DNA of 46,746 nucleotides from a virus, in IMG/VR virus record IMGVR_UViG_3300025280_000049, positions 1-46,746 of that record. One strand, given 5' to 3'. The position numbers were made by a program, and so were the translations under genes. Within the stretch, counting starts at the first letter, position 1. The number at the start of each line of letters is the position of its first letter. Under the pieces are notes generated by a model, which saw nothing but the letters and a program-made list of their open reading frames with translations, was not told the DNA's origin and searched no databases. Below are positions 1 to 6,960 of this stretch, in pieces.

Positions 1-18
1 ATTTTCGAGGGGTTTAAA

Positions 19-603
19 ATGCCACGTTATGACACACACCGAGACGCTGATATGAGGCTGTCTGGGACAATTCTTACCTATGGGGGGCAAGCCATTCGTG
101 TGATAGGTGCTAGGGAGGATTTGAAACTCCATTGTGTTAAACTGAGGAATGGTGAGGAAGTTGTTATTGATCAAGATGATGAACAACTTAGCTTCATTGC
201 CCCTGCTCTTGGTTATATCAATAGTACTATGGGTGCCTTCTACTTGATGCGTCAACCTGCTAGACGATATAAGCAGGGTATTGATATGAGTCGTATCTAT
301 GTACATGGCACCGGGAGGCTTCATCCTGCTATCAGGGAGAATACGAGAGCCCTAGCCGATTGCTTTGAAGGGGTATATCCAACAATTGAGCAAGCTAAGG
401 GTAAGTTTGGAGGAAAGAATCCTTTCAAACAAGAACGTATTCGATCTGTAGCTTTCTCTCGTAAGTTTGCTATAGCTGATGGAGGTAATGGGTTCAAGCT
501 TGAGTATCGAGGACGTATAGTTGGTGAGTTTCAAGACAACCATCCTGTCCTTGAGCGTAAGTTTGAATATCTTCAAGAACTGTTGGACGGAGTGGTAGTA
601 TGA
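19..603 (+). CDS. Hypothetical protein upstream of the amidoligase
   Basis: A 194-residue protein that I do not recognise. The ATG at 19 follows a GAGGGG ribosome-binding site at a normal distance. The protein is basic and mixed alpha/beta in character, with no signal peptide or membrane segment. Its stop overlaps the ATG of the amidoligase gene (ATGA-type overlap at 600-603), so the two are probably translationally coupled. This position suggests, but does not show, a role with the amidoligase / ATP-grasp pair. The ORF that runs off the right end of the window would, if the molecule is circular, overlap this gene's start. Confidence 0.8.
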   Translation: MPRYDTHRDADMRLSGTILTYGGQAIRVIGAREDLKLHCVKLRNGEEVVIDQDDEQLSFIAPALGYINSTMGAFYLMRQPARRYKQGIDMSRIYVHGTGRLHPAIRENTRALADCFEGVYPTIEQAKGKFGGKNPFKQERIRSVAFSRKFAIADGGNGFKLEYRGRIVGEFQDNHPVLERKFEYLQELLDGVVV

Positions 604-1478
604 AGACTGTCCGCGAGTGGATGAGAGTAAGAAACACAGAGGGCGATGTAGGCATCGAGGTTGAGGTTGAAGGCAACAATCTTCCCCACATTGACGAATA
701 CTGGAATGTGACACATGACGGGAGTCTCAGAGGGGAAGCATTGGAGTATGTCTTTAAACGGCCTCTAGAGCTTTCTAAGGCGAAAGAAGCTTTAGACTAC
801 CTAGGGCACCACCTGAGCAAGAAAAACGTCTCAGTGCTTGATTCTGGGCGTTGTGGGGTGCATGTTCATATCAACTGCCAGAAACTATCCATTGTGGAGT
901 TGTATAATTTCTTCACACTCAACTTTATCCTTGAGGATTTGCTAACAGCTTTCTGTGGGGAGTCACGAGTAGGCAATCTGTTCTGTCTTCGGGCTAAAGA
1001 CGCTGAGTATCTGATTGATCAGTTGTCTACAGCAGCAGAGACTAAAGATTTCCGACGGGTATTTAGTTCGGATGACCTACGCTATGCAGCAATGAATGTT
1101 AAGTCTCTTGCTCAGTATGGGAGCCTTGAGTTCAGAGCTATGCGTGGTACAACAGACCCTGACTTGATCCATAAGTGGGCTTCTATCCTTGTACACCTCC
1201 GAGAAGTAGCTAAGACCCACCCTCATCCTGCTGAAATTGTTATGGAGATGAGTGCAGGTGGTGGTGAAGCCTTCATGCGTAATGTGTTGGGGGAATACGC
1301 TGATGAGTTCATGTCCTTTGATGATTGGGAGCAATCATTGATTGATGGAGCTCGTATTGCTCAAGATGTAGCGTATGCAGGTGATTGGGAGGAACTCTCT
1401 CGTGTCCCAAAGAAGAAGATCGGGGGGATAGAAGTGGATGGGAATTGGGACGAGGACTTCCCCCCGATGGACGTGTAG
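600..1478 (+). CDS. Amidoligase-family enzyme (glutamine synthetase-like COOH-NH2 ligase)
   Basis: A 292-residue protein with the pattern of the amidoligase_2 family, whose members have a glutamine-synthetase-like fold and are predicted to form amide or peptide bonds using ATP. Visible landmarks are an N-terminal GIEVEVEG stretch (about residues 18-25, acidic metal/ATP-binding strand), the family hallmark CGVHVHI (85-91), and a C-terminal SLEFRAMRG strand (about 170-180) with the conserved acidic and arginine residues. It is followed by a tiny ORF and then an ATP-grasp ligase, a pairing that computational work on non-ribosomal amidoligases has linked to peptide or metabolite ligation. The substrate is unknown; capsid, cell-wall or small-peptide targets are all possible. 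Family assignment is confident, function is inferred. Confidence 0.82.
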   Translation: MKTVREWMRVRNTEGDVGIEVEVEGNNLPHIDEYWNVTHDGSLRGEALEYVFKRPLELSKAKEALDYLGHHLSKKNVSVLDSGRCGVHVHINCQKLSIVELYNFFTLNFILEDLLTAFCGESRVGNLFCLRAKDAEYLIDQLSTAAETKDFRRVFSSDDLRYAAMNVKSLAQYGSLEFRAMRGTTDPDLIHKWASILVHLREVAKTHPHPAEIVMEMSAGGGEAFMRNVLGEYADEFMSFDDWEQSLIDGARIAQDVAYAGDWEELSRVPKKKIGGIEVDGNWDEDFPPMDV

Positions 1479-1582
1479 CGTTCGACCCCGAGACGCTAGA
1501 AAGATATCAAAGGGATTTGTTTAGAAGAATGGAAGCTTTTGATAGAGCAAGAAGACACATACCTTTTGAGGATGATTTCTAA
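1445..1582 (+). CDS. Tiny coupled ORF between amidoligase and ATP-grasp
   Basis: A short reading frame starting inside the end of the amidoligase gene and ending with TAATG, so that its stop shares a base with the ATP-grasp start. There is no ATG at a good position. I chose the TTG at 1445, which gives 45 residues; TTG 1385 (65 residues) and TTG 1517 are alternatives, and no strong ribosome-binding site settles it. The product is highly charged and ends in HIPFEDDF. The exact coupling to the ligase start argues that the frame is translated, possibly as a small substrate or partner peptide. This is low-confidence and the start is uncertain. Confidence 0.4.
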   Translation: MGRGLPPDGRVAFDPETLERYQRDLFRRMEAFDRARRHIPFEDDF

Positions 1583-2337
1583 TGATTATTTACCCGTATA
1601 AGCCCGGTTCTAACTCTGCTCGTGACTTGGCTCGTGAGCTTGATGTTCGTCGTATCTCCCACCGTAACTCACGTTTCCGTGGACGCCCCGAGAAGACAGT
1701 TATTAACTGGGGTGCTTCAACTGTACCTGAGGAAGTGGCTAAGTGTACCCTTATCAACCGTCCTGATGCTGTACGGTTGGCTAGTGATAAGCTTCAGTTT
1801 TTCCGTAATGCTGAGTGTCGTAAGCCTGAGTGGTTTACGGACTGGGAAATGGCAGCCACTTACAGTGAGGACAATGACTGTACTATTGTTGTTCGCCATG
1901 TTCTCAACGGGCACAGTGGTGAAGGGATTGAGCTTGTAGAGAGGGGGCATTACATGCCTGAAGATGCTCCCCTTTACACAGTCTATGTCCCCAAGAAACA
2001 AGAGTATCGAGTACATGTTTTTAATGGGGAAGTGATTGACGTACAACGTAAGGCTCGTCGTCGGGATGTGCCTGATGAACAAGTCAACTGGAAGATTCGT
2101 AACAATGATAATGGGTTTATCTTTGCTCGCAATGGTGATGCTCTGGGTGACGTTCCTCAAGACGTTCTCAATCAAGCAGTCCAAGCGATCACCAGTCTGG
2201 GACTTCACTTTGGCGCTGCTGACGTTGTCTATAACAACTCTCGCTCTCAAACCTTTGTTCTAGAAGTGAATACAGCACCGGGTCTCGAAGGCACCACCCT
2301 TGAGAACTATGCACGGGCTTTCCGAGCTCTTCAATAA
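1582..2337 (+). CDS. ATP-grasp ligase-like protein
   Basis: A 251-residue protein with ATP-grasp features: a basic/aromatic strand region EYRVHVFNGEVIDVQRKARR near residue 135, and a C-terminal metal-binding strand VLEVNTAPGLEGT near 227-239 that matches the conserved E-x-N motif followed by PG. ATP-grasp enzymes activate a carboxylate as acyl-phosphate and ligate it to an amine or thiol; the RimK/YheC-like subgroup is the nearest in look. The start overlaps the stop of the tiny upstream ORF. Together with the amidoligase at 600-1478 it forms a two-ligase operon. The substrate cannot be read from sequence. Confidence 0.82.
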   Translation: MIIYPYKPGSNSARDLARELDVRRISHRNSRFRGRPEKTVINWGASTVPEEVAKCTLINRPDAVRLASDKLQFFRNAECRKPEWFTDWEMAATYSEDNDCTIVVRHVLNGHSGEGIELVERGHYMPEDAPLYTVYVPKKQEYRVHVFNGEVIDVQRKARRRDVPDEQVNWKIRNNDNGFIFARNGDALGDVPQDVLNQAVQAITSLGLHFGAADVVYNNSRSQTFVLEVNTAPGLEGTTLENYARAFRALQ

Positions 2338-2392
2338 GTTGTATGGGTTTCTGTAAAAAGTAGGTATTTACTAGTCCATATGGAGAATAGAT

Positions 2393-2575
2393 ATGATCTT
2401 CACACTATTGCTTGGCCTAACGCTCCTTGATGGTTCCATTGTCTACCAGAAGTATCAGAACCTAGAGAGCCCTAAGATGTGTAACCTGATTGCTGCTACG
2501 GTAGCTAGGGAATACTTTGACAGAGGTGTTCTAGATAGGATTGAAGTTGTGTGCTTCGGAGGAAATGAGGTATGA
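2393..2575 (+). CDS. Small protein with N-terminal hydrophobic segment
   Basis: A 60-residue product with a hydrophobic first 15 residues (MIFTLLLGLTLLDGS), consistent with a signal peptide or short membrane anchor, then a Cys-containing soluble part. A GGAGAA ribosome-binding site precedes the ATG. The stop overlaps the endolysin start by four bases. Small exported proteins of this shape are common beside phage lysis genes, but no spanin or holin signature is clear here. Confidence 0.65.
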   Translation: MIFTLLLGLTLLDGSIVYQKYQNLESPKMCNLIAATVAREYFDRGVLDRIEVVCFGGNEV

Positions 2576-3045
2576 GCATATACAAATATGTAGAGCTACA
2601 GATCAGCGATGAGGGAGCGGACTTCATCGGTGACTGGGAAGGAGAGGAACTTGTAGCCTACCAAGATGTCAAAGGTATCTGGACCATCGGTATAGGACAT
2701 ATAATCAATGTACAAGAGGGGATGGTCATTACTAAAGAGAAAATGTTTGAACTCTTTAGGCAAGATGTGGAACGTTACGTTGAAGCTATTAACAATTCCG
2801 TTACTGTTGCTCTTAGTCAGCGTCAGTACGATGCTTTGGTTAGCTTGTGCTTTAACATTGGTATATCAGGCTTTGAGAGATCGACAGTTTGCCGGAGGCT
2901 TAACGAGGGTAACTACCTTGGAGCAGCAGACGCCTTCCTCATGTGGAACAAAGTTCGTGACATGGGACGTCTCCGAGAAGTCCAGGGGCTAACCAATCGT
3001 AGGCTGGCAGAGAAAGAAATGTTTATTGAGGGGATGTGGACTTGA
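2572..3045 (+). CDS. Endolysin, T4-type lysozyme (GH24)
   Basis: A 157-residue glycoside hydrolase family 24 lysozyme that cleaves the MurNAc-GlcNAc bond of peptidoglycan. The T4-lysozyme catalytic triad E-D-T is visible with normal spacing: Glu23 (DWEGEEL), Asp32 and Thr38 (QDVKGIWTIGIGH). Length is close to T4 lysozyme (164 residues). There is no clear signal-arrest segment at the N-terminus, so export probably depends on a holin; the candidate holin lies far away in the leftward arm (37262-37822). The gene overlaps its upstream neighbour and the MazG-like gene downstream. Confidence 0.93.
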   Translation: MSIYKYVELQISDEGADFIGDWEGEELVAYQDVKGIWTIGIGHIINVQEGMVITKEKMFELFRQDVERYVEAINNSVTVALSQRQYDALVSLCFNIGISGFERSTVCRRLNEGNYLGAADAFLMWNKVRDMGRLREVQGLTNRRLAEKEMFIEGMWT

Positions 3046-3371
3046 AAGTACAGGTGAAAGAAGTTACTCAGCGCTATCCGAAAGATAAACTCATCTTGCA
3101 ATGGGCTAGTGACCGACAGATTCTACAGAACTCTACTAGCCTAGCTCAACTGGGTAAGCTAGAAGAAGAGTTTCATGAGCTTTGTGAGGGTGTAGACACA
3201 AAAGACAAAGACGAGATTAAGGATGCTATTGGGGATATGTACGTTGTAATGACCCTCATTGCTAATATGTCCGGTCTCACTATCCCTGAATGTGTAGACT
3301 ACGCCTACGATTCTATCAAAGACCGTAAGGGCTACCTTAATGAACAAGGAGTCTTTGTTAAGGAGGTATGA
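3036..3371 (+). CDS. MazG-like nucleotide pyrophosphohydrolase
   Basis: About 110 residues with the all-alpha NTP pyrophosphohydrolase pattern: a GKLEEEFHELCEG helix (EExxE-type metal ligands) followed by DAIGDMYVVM (the second acidic pair). Members hydrolyse nucleoside triphosphates, and in phages are thought to tune nucleotide pools or (p)ppGpp. The start is GTG at 3036 or TTG at 3042; both follow a GAGGGG ribosome-binding site inside the end of the endolysin gene. It fits the DNA-precursor theme of this arm. Confidence 0.85.
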   Translation: MDLKVQVKEVTQRYPKDKLILQWASDRQILQNSTSLAQLGKLEEEFHELCEGVDTKDKDEIKDAIGDMYVVMTLIANMSGLTIPECVDYAYDSIKDRKGYLNEQGVFVKEV

Positions 3372-3532
3372 TGTACCATCCAAAGGGTGAGATGTGTCTA
3401 GTATGCAAGCATCTTCATAAGAATTGTTCTGGTTTACCTTTCAAAGAGATGAGAGTCTTAGAAAAATACACAGATAAGAAAGAAGAGCATACAATAGTTA
3501 AGTGTGTTCAGTTTTCTAAGGAGAGTAAATGA
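3371..3532 (+). CDS. Small cysteine-rich protein, possible zinc knuckle
   Basis: A 53-residue ORF. It starts at an ATG four bases after a strong AAGGAGG sequence and overlaps the preceding TGA. It contains C-x2-C-x5-C spacing (CLVCKHLHKNC) plus a histidine, consistent with a small zinc-binding fold. It ends in an ATGA overlap with the next gene, so it belongs to a tightly coupled set of small genes before the primase. Function unknown. Confidence 0.6.
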   Translation: MYHPKGEMCLVCKHLHKNCSGLPFKEMRVLEKYTDKKEEHTIVKCVQFSKESK

Positions 3533-3690
3533 AAGACTATCCTCTTCCCAACTGGCTCACCCTTTGTGAGCGTGGTGGTCAGTTCTATATTAGTGAGGAA
3601 GCCGAGCCCAAAGATACAGTGTATGTGGGAGACCTCAATGATTTTTATGAATTTGTGGAGGCGCTAAATAAACTAGCCGAGGAGATGTAA
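3529..3690 (+). CDS. Small acidic hypothetical protein
   Basis: A 53-residue acidic ORF beginning in an ATGA overlap with the previous gene and ending in a TAATG overlap with the primase-helicase start. A GGAGAG ribosome-binding site sits just before the ATG. I do not recognise the protein. Both overlaps and the ribosome-binding site support real translation. Confidence 0.6.
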   Translation: MKDYPLPNWLTLCERGGQFYISEEAEPKDTVYVGDLNDFYEFVEALNKLAEEM

Positions 3691-4664
3691 TGGGCCAATG
3701 CGTAATGAAGGTTCCTCATTCATGCGGAACTAGAGATGGTCTACAGGTATTTGAACAGGATGATGGGGAGATCACAGGCTATTGCTTTAGCTGTCACTCC
3801 TTCGTAAAAGACCCTTTAGGTGGTCAATCCGTAGAAGACTTCCCAGTTAAGAAACGGATTAAGAAAAGCCCTGAGGAAATCCAAGCAGAGATAGATGAGA
3901 TTAGTACCTATCCAGTGGACCACCTTCGTGACAGAAAGCTGCATAGAGAGGCTTTGGACTACTACGGTATTAAGCTCGGGTATAACGAGGAAGACGGTAC
4001 AACCATCAAGTTCATCTACTTTCCTTATTATGAAGGAACAACTCTCAAGTCTTACAAGGTTAAGCTAGTAGAGAATAAGAAGTTCTGGTCAGTAGGTGAT
4101 CAATCAGATGTAGATTTGTTTGGTTGGCAACAAGCTATTGCAACAGGTGCTAGACGCCTAATCATTACTGAGGGTGAGCTAGATGCACCAGCCCTCCTAG
4201 CGTGCCTTAAGAAGCACACTAAGACGGAGTATAGGGACAACATACCTGCTGTCGTATCTCTCCCCCACGGTTCTTCTAGCGCAGGTAGAGACCTAGCTAG
4301 ACTTGCCCCCAAGATTAGGAAGCACTTCAAGGAAGTTAGTTTCTGCTTTGATAATGATGCTGCTGGTGAGAAGGCAGTGGAAGAGGGCCTTAAGGTTCTC
4401 CCAGAAGCAACAGTCATCACTCTCCCCCTTAAAGATGCTGGTGACTGCTTGATGCAGGGGAGAGCTAAGGCTGCTCATGCTGCTGCTGTATTCAACGCTG
4501 GTAAGCCTAAGAACACTAGTCTAGTCAATGGCAGGGATTTACACGAGGCTGCCAAGACCCCGGCTAAGTGGGGCGTGTCGTGGCCTTGGAAGAAGCTCAC
4601 TGACTTGACTCGTGGTGTTCGTACTGGTGAGACATACTACCTTGGTGCTGCTCAGAAGATGGGT
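3690..4664 (+). CDS. Primase-helicase, exon 1 (T7 gp4-like), interrupted in the P-loop
   Basis: The first 325 residues of a bifunctional primase-helicase that unwinds the fork and lays RNA primers. An N-terminal zinc site is visible (Cys4, His10, Cys12, Cys32, Cys35). A TOPRIM primase domain follows, with ITEGELDA near residue 160 and SFCFDNDAAG near 218, then a linker and the start of the RecA-like helicase. The uninterrupted frame reads on to a stop at 4682, but the last residues WLQPM are intron sequence. Exon 1 ends at T4664, leaving the Walker A motif half written (AAQKMG, residues 320-325). Spliced to exon 2 the protein is 551 residues, near T7 gp4 (566). Confidence 0.93.
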
Positions 4665-5075
4665 TGGTTGCAGCCCATGTAAAACCGTGTGAATTCAGGG
4701 GAAGTCCAGAACGGATAATCCTGAGCGAAGCTGTTGGGAGGTTGGCTTAGAGGCAGCCATCCTTTAAAGAGTGAGGCGAAGCACCCAAGCTGCGAAATGC
4801 TGTAGAGTGTCGGGCCCTTGGTGGCACAAAACAGTGATGTGGCGAGGGTAAAATGTGGAAGTGTGGAGCCACCCCGTAACTGGTAAGGGCTCCTCCCTTT
4901 TTGGCGTAGAAGCACACCAACAGAACGTGCAACGACTATCCCGCAAGGGAGTAGGGCCAAGCGGTCCGAAGCGCACGGCACTCGTCAGAGTGATGATATA
5001 GTCTGGTCTGCATGGGAACATGCAGCAGTTCATAAGAGAACGGGGCAGGATTAGCGACCCTGCCTGAACATAACG
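4665..5075 (+). ncRNA. Group I self-splicing intron, 411 nt, without an ORF
   Basis: The boundaries restore the helicase P-loop exactly (MG | KS). P1 is clear: the exon end ATGGGT (4659-4664) pairs with the guide GCCCAT (4673-4678), giving the required U.G pair at the 5' splice site. The intron ends with G (5075). P7 pairs GACTAT (4934-4939) with ATAGTC (4998-5003). P8 is CCC-GCAA-GGG (4940-4949), a GNRA loop. P9-type hairpins are CTGCATG/CATGCAG around GGAA (5008-5025) and GGCAGG/CCTGCC (5044-5064). There is no internal homing endonuclease; the only open frames inside are reverse-strand shadows. Confidence 0.95.
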
Positions 5076-5756
5076 AAATCTGAGGTAGTTAATACTCTTG
5101 GTGCGTGGTTCATCCAGTTTCATGGGTGGCGTGTCCTCATGGCTAAGCCTGAAGAGGCCAATGCCAAAACCTACAAGCTGGTTGCTGGTAAAATTGCTGG
5201 AAAAATTTTCCACGATCCAAAGGTAGAGTTTGATGAGAAAGCGTATGACCAAGCTGGTGAGGTAATTGGAGATAAGCTATGGATGGTTAATCTCTACCAG
5301 CACTTGGGTTGGGAGACACTTCAAGCTGACATTCGTGCTGCTGCACATGAAGGTTGTAAAGCTATCTTCATTGACCCTATCACCAATCTAACCAATGGGA
5401 TGAATGCTGCTGATGCGAACACGAAGCTACAGGAAATCGCACAGGAGCTCGCAGCTATGGCAAAAGACCTTGACGTTGCAATCTTTATCTTTTGCCACCT
5501 TCGTAACCCTGAGTCTGGTCTTTCTCATGACAGGGGGGGACATATTCTTACTAGCCAGTTTGCCGGGTCTCGTGCTATGGGTCGCTCTTGTAATTATATG
5601 TTTGGCCTTGAAGGTAATAAAGACCCGGAACTCTCTGAAGAAGAAAGGAACATCAGACATCTAGTCTTACTGGATGACAGGGAGTTTGGTGAGGTAGGTA
5701 GTGTACCTCTGTTCTGGAACAGGAAGAACGGATTATTTTCGGAGATGGTGTTATGA
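5076..5756 (+). CDS. Primase-helicase, exon 2 (helicase domain)
   Basis: 226 residues that complete the helicase. It begins with KSEVVNTLG, supplying Lys326 and Ser327 of the Walker A motif. Later landmarks are IFIDPITNL (Walker B) and FIFCHLRNPESG (DnaB/gp4 motif 3 with catalytic-type His), then SQFAGSRAMGRSCNYMFGLEG (motif 4 with the arginine-rich finger region). A search that ignored the intron would start this gene at the internal ATG 5139, in the same frame, and miss the P-loop. Its end overlaps the next small ORF (TTATGATG). Confidence 0.93.
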   Translation, partial: KSEVVNTLGAWFIQFHGWRVLMAKPEEANAKTYKLVAGKIAGKIFHDPKVEFDEKAYDQAGEVIGDKLWMVNLYQHLGWETLQADIRAAAHEGCKAIFIDPITNLTNGMNAADANTKLQEIAQELAAMAKDLDVAIFIFCHLRNPESGLSHDRGGHILTSQFAGSRAMGRSCNYMFGLEGNKDPELSEEERNIRHLVLLDDREFGEVGSVPLFWNRKNGLFSEMVL

Positions 5757-5914
5757 TGTTCGAACTTAAGTATCGTTATAGAGATAATCCAGAGCATATA
5801 TTTACCTATCATAAGTACATGGAATTCACTAACTGCGCTAAATCCCTTTCCATGTTGCGAGAATGCCATTCAGCACTCGATTTCTGGGTAGAAGCGAGGG
5901 ACGAACATGATTGA
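5753..5914 (+). CDS. Small hypothetical protein
   Basis: A 53-residue ORF whose ATG overlaps the helicase stop (ATGATG at 5753-5758; the second ATG is an alternative). A GGAG sequence lies about nine bases upstream. It is aromatic and charged with no motif that I recognise. Its end overlaps the ATG of the sigma-like gene at 5907, so it is a link in a coupled operon. Confidence 0.6.
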   Translation: MMFELKYRYRDNPEHIFTYHKYMEFTNCAKSLSMLRECHSALDFWVEARDEHD

Positions 5915-6407
5915 AGAGTTCTATACAGAGAACTTCGACAGGCTAGTAATCCAATTATCTCGTAGAGCAGGTTCTATACAAAATGCTGAGGACATTGTTC
6001 AAGAAGCCTTTACTAGGGCGCTCACATACAAGGATGCTTACAACCCCAATCTCAATCAGTTCTCAACATGGTTTAATGGCATCTTGCGCAGATGTTTATA
6101 CGACTTCAAGCGTGTGGAATTGAAGCAGGGTATGGCAATCCTCGAAGAAGAACCGTTGGTTGAAGAGACAGTAGATTTGGATGGGTACGAGCAGAAGTTT
6201 GCTGCTGAAATTGAAAAACACATTGAGCAGAAAGCTAACGTAGCTCATAAGAACGTCCTCTACCTATACTTCATTCGTGGCTACCCTCGTAGGGATATTG
6301 TGAAGATCACTGATGAGTCTATTAAGAACATAGAGATCATCACATACCGATTCAAACAGGAGATGAGAGAACGCTATGGAGATTCAAGAGCAGAAGCGGC
6401 TCGCTGA
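5907..6407 (+). CDS. RNA polymerase sigma factor, ECF-like
   Basis: A 166-residue protein resembling extracytoplasmic-function sigma factors. Region 2 is clear: AEDIVQEAFTRAL (about 27-39, the 2.1-2.2 core-binding helix) and FSTWFNGILRRCLYDFKR (about 52-69, 2.3-2.4). A C-terminal helical region (about 118-157, VLYLYFIRGYPRRDIVKI) resembles region 4 but is more divergent. Such a factor would bind host core RNA polymerase and direct it to phage promoters. This makes sense in a phage that carries no RNA polymerase of its own. It lies between helicase and polymerase genes, suggesting that it serves middle or late transcription. Confidence 0.8.
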   Translation: MIEEFYTENFDRLVIQLSRRAGSIQNAEDIVQEAFTRALTYKDAYNPNLNQFSTWFNGILRRCLYDFKRVELKQGMAILEEEPLVEETVDLDGYEQKFAAEIEKHIEQKANVAHKNVLYLYFIRGYPRRDIVKITDESIKNIEIITYRFKQEMRERYGDSRAEAAR

Positions 6408-6960
6408 TTCAATCCTTGATAGGTTGTCCTTCTATCCAGATGTTGTATTAGCTGGCGGTGCCCCAAGAGACTGGACTGTGGGTATGGAAGCTAAAGACTT
6501 AGACTTTTTCTTTGGAGGGGTAACACAAGCAGAACGGATTGACTTAAAGATTAGTGTTGAGCAAGCTCTAGGTATGGTAGAGCTTACACCAATTTCTGGC
6601 AATAAATATGAAGATTCCCCATTCGAGGGATATGAGTGTGAGATTGCCGGGCAGCCTGTTCAGTTTCTTTTCCACACTAAAAGTTGTGATGAAGTAGTTG
6701 AGAGTTTTCCTTTCAACTCTAGTCGAGTCTCATATCGTAATGGGGAGTATACAAAAGGTAAAGACTTCTTCTATTTTGAACGCTACAACCTAATGCTAGA
6801 GGGGACACCAGAGCAAAAATATGCTCCCGATCATTACTACGAGAGGATGAGAAGTAAGTTTCCTAACACGGCTGTTCACGATAATAAGAGGCAATTATTG
6901 AGAGCTCTCGGGAAGAGAGCGGCAGCTATTCAAGAAGCCGATGAATTAGTAGAATGGTGA
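6376..6960 (+). CDS. Nucleotidyltransferase-fold protein
   Basis: A 194-residue protein with a polymerase-beta-type nucleotidyltransferase signature: GGAPRDW (residues about 26-32) then KDLDFFF (about 39-45), the GG...D-x-D metal site of tRNA-nucleotidyltransferase / poly(A)-polymerase head domains. It is much shorter than cellular CCA-adding enzymes, and the substrate cannot be assigned. It overlaps the sigma-like gene by 32 bases and the DNA polymerase gene by seven, so expression is coupled. Similar short proteins occur in other phages. Confidence 0.75.
   Translation: MEIQEQKRLADSILDRLSFYPDVVLAGGAPRDWTVGMEAKDLDFFFGGVTQAERIDLKISVEQALGMVELTPISGNKYEDSPFEGYECEIAGQPVQFLFHTKSCDEVVESFPFNSSRVSYRNGEYTKGKDFFYFERYNLMLEGTPEQKYAPDHYYERMRSKFPNTAVHDNKRQLLRALGKRAAAIQEADELVEW

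Noticed and set aside
352-714. Long reverse-strand ORFs across the rightward arm (for example 352-714, 1717-2250, 8637-8903)
   Set aside because: They are shadows of recognised genes on the other strand, without ribosome-binding sites or coherent protein features.
4652-5252. Reverse-strand ORFs of 109 and 162 residues over the helicase gap
   Set aside because: They lie on the group I intron, have no ribosome-binding sites or neighbours on that strand, and are explained by lack of stops in structured RNA.
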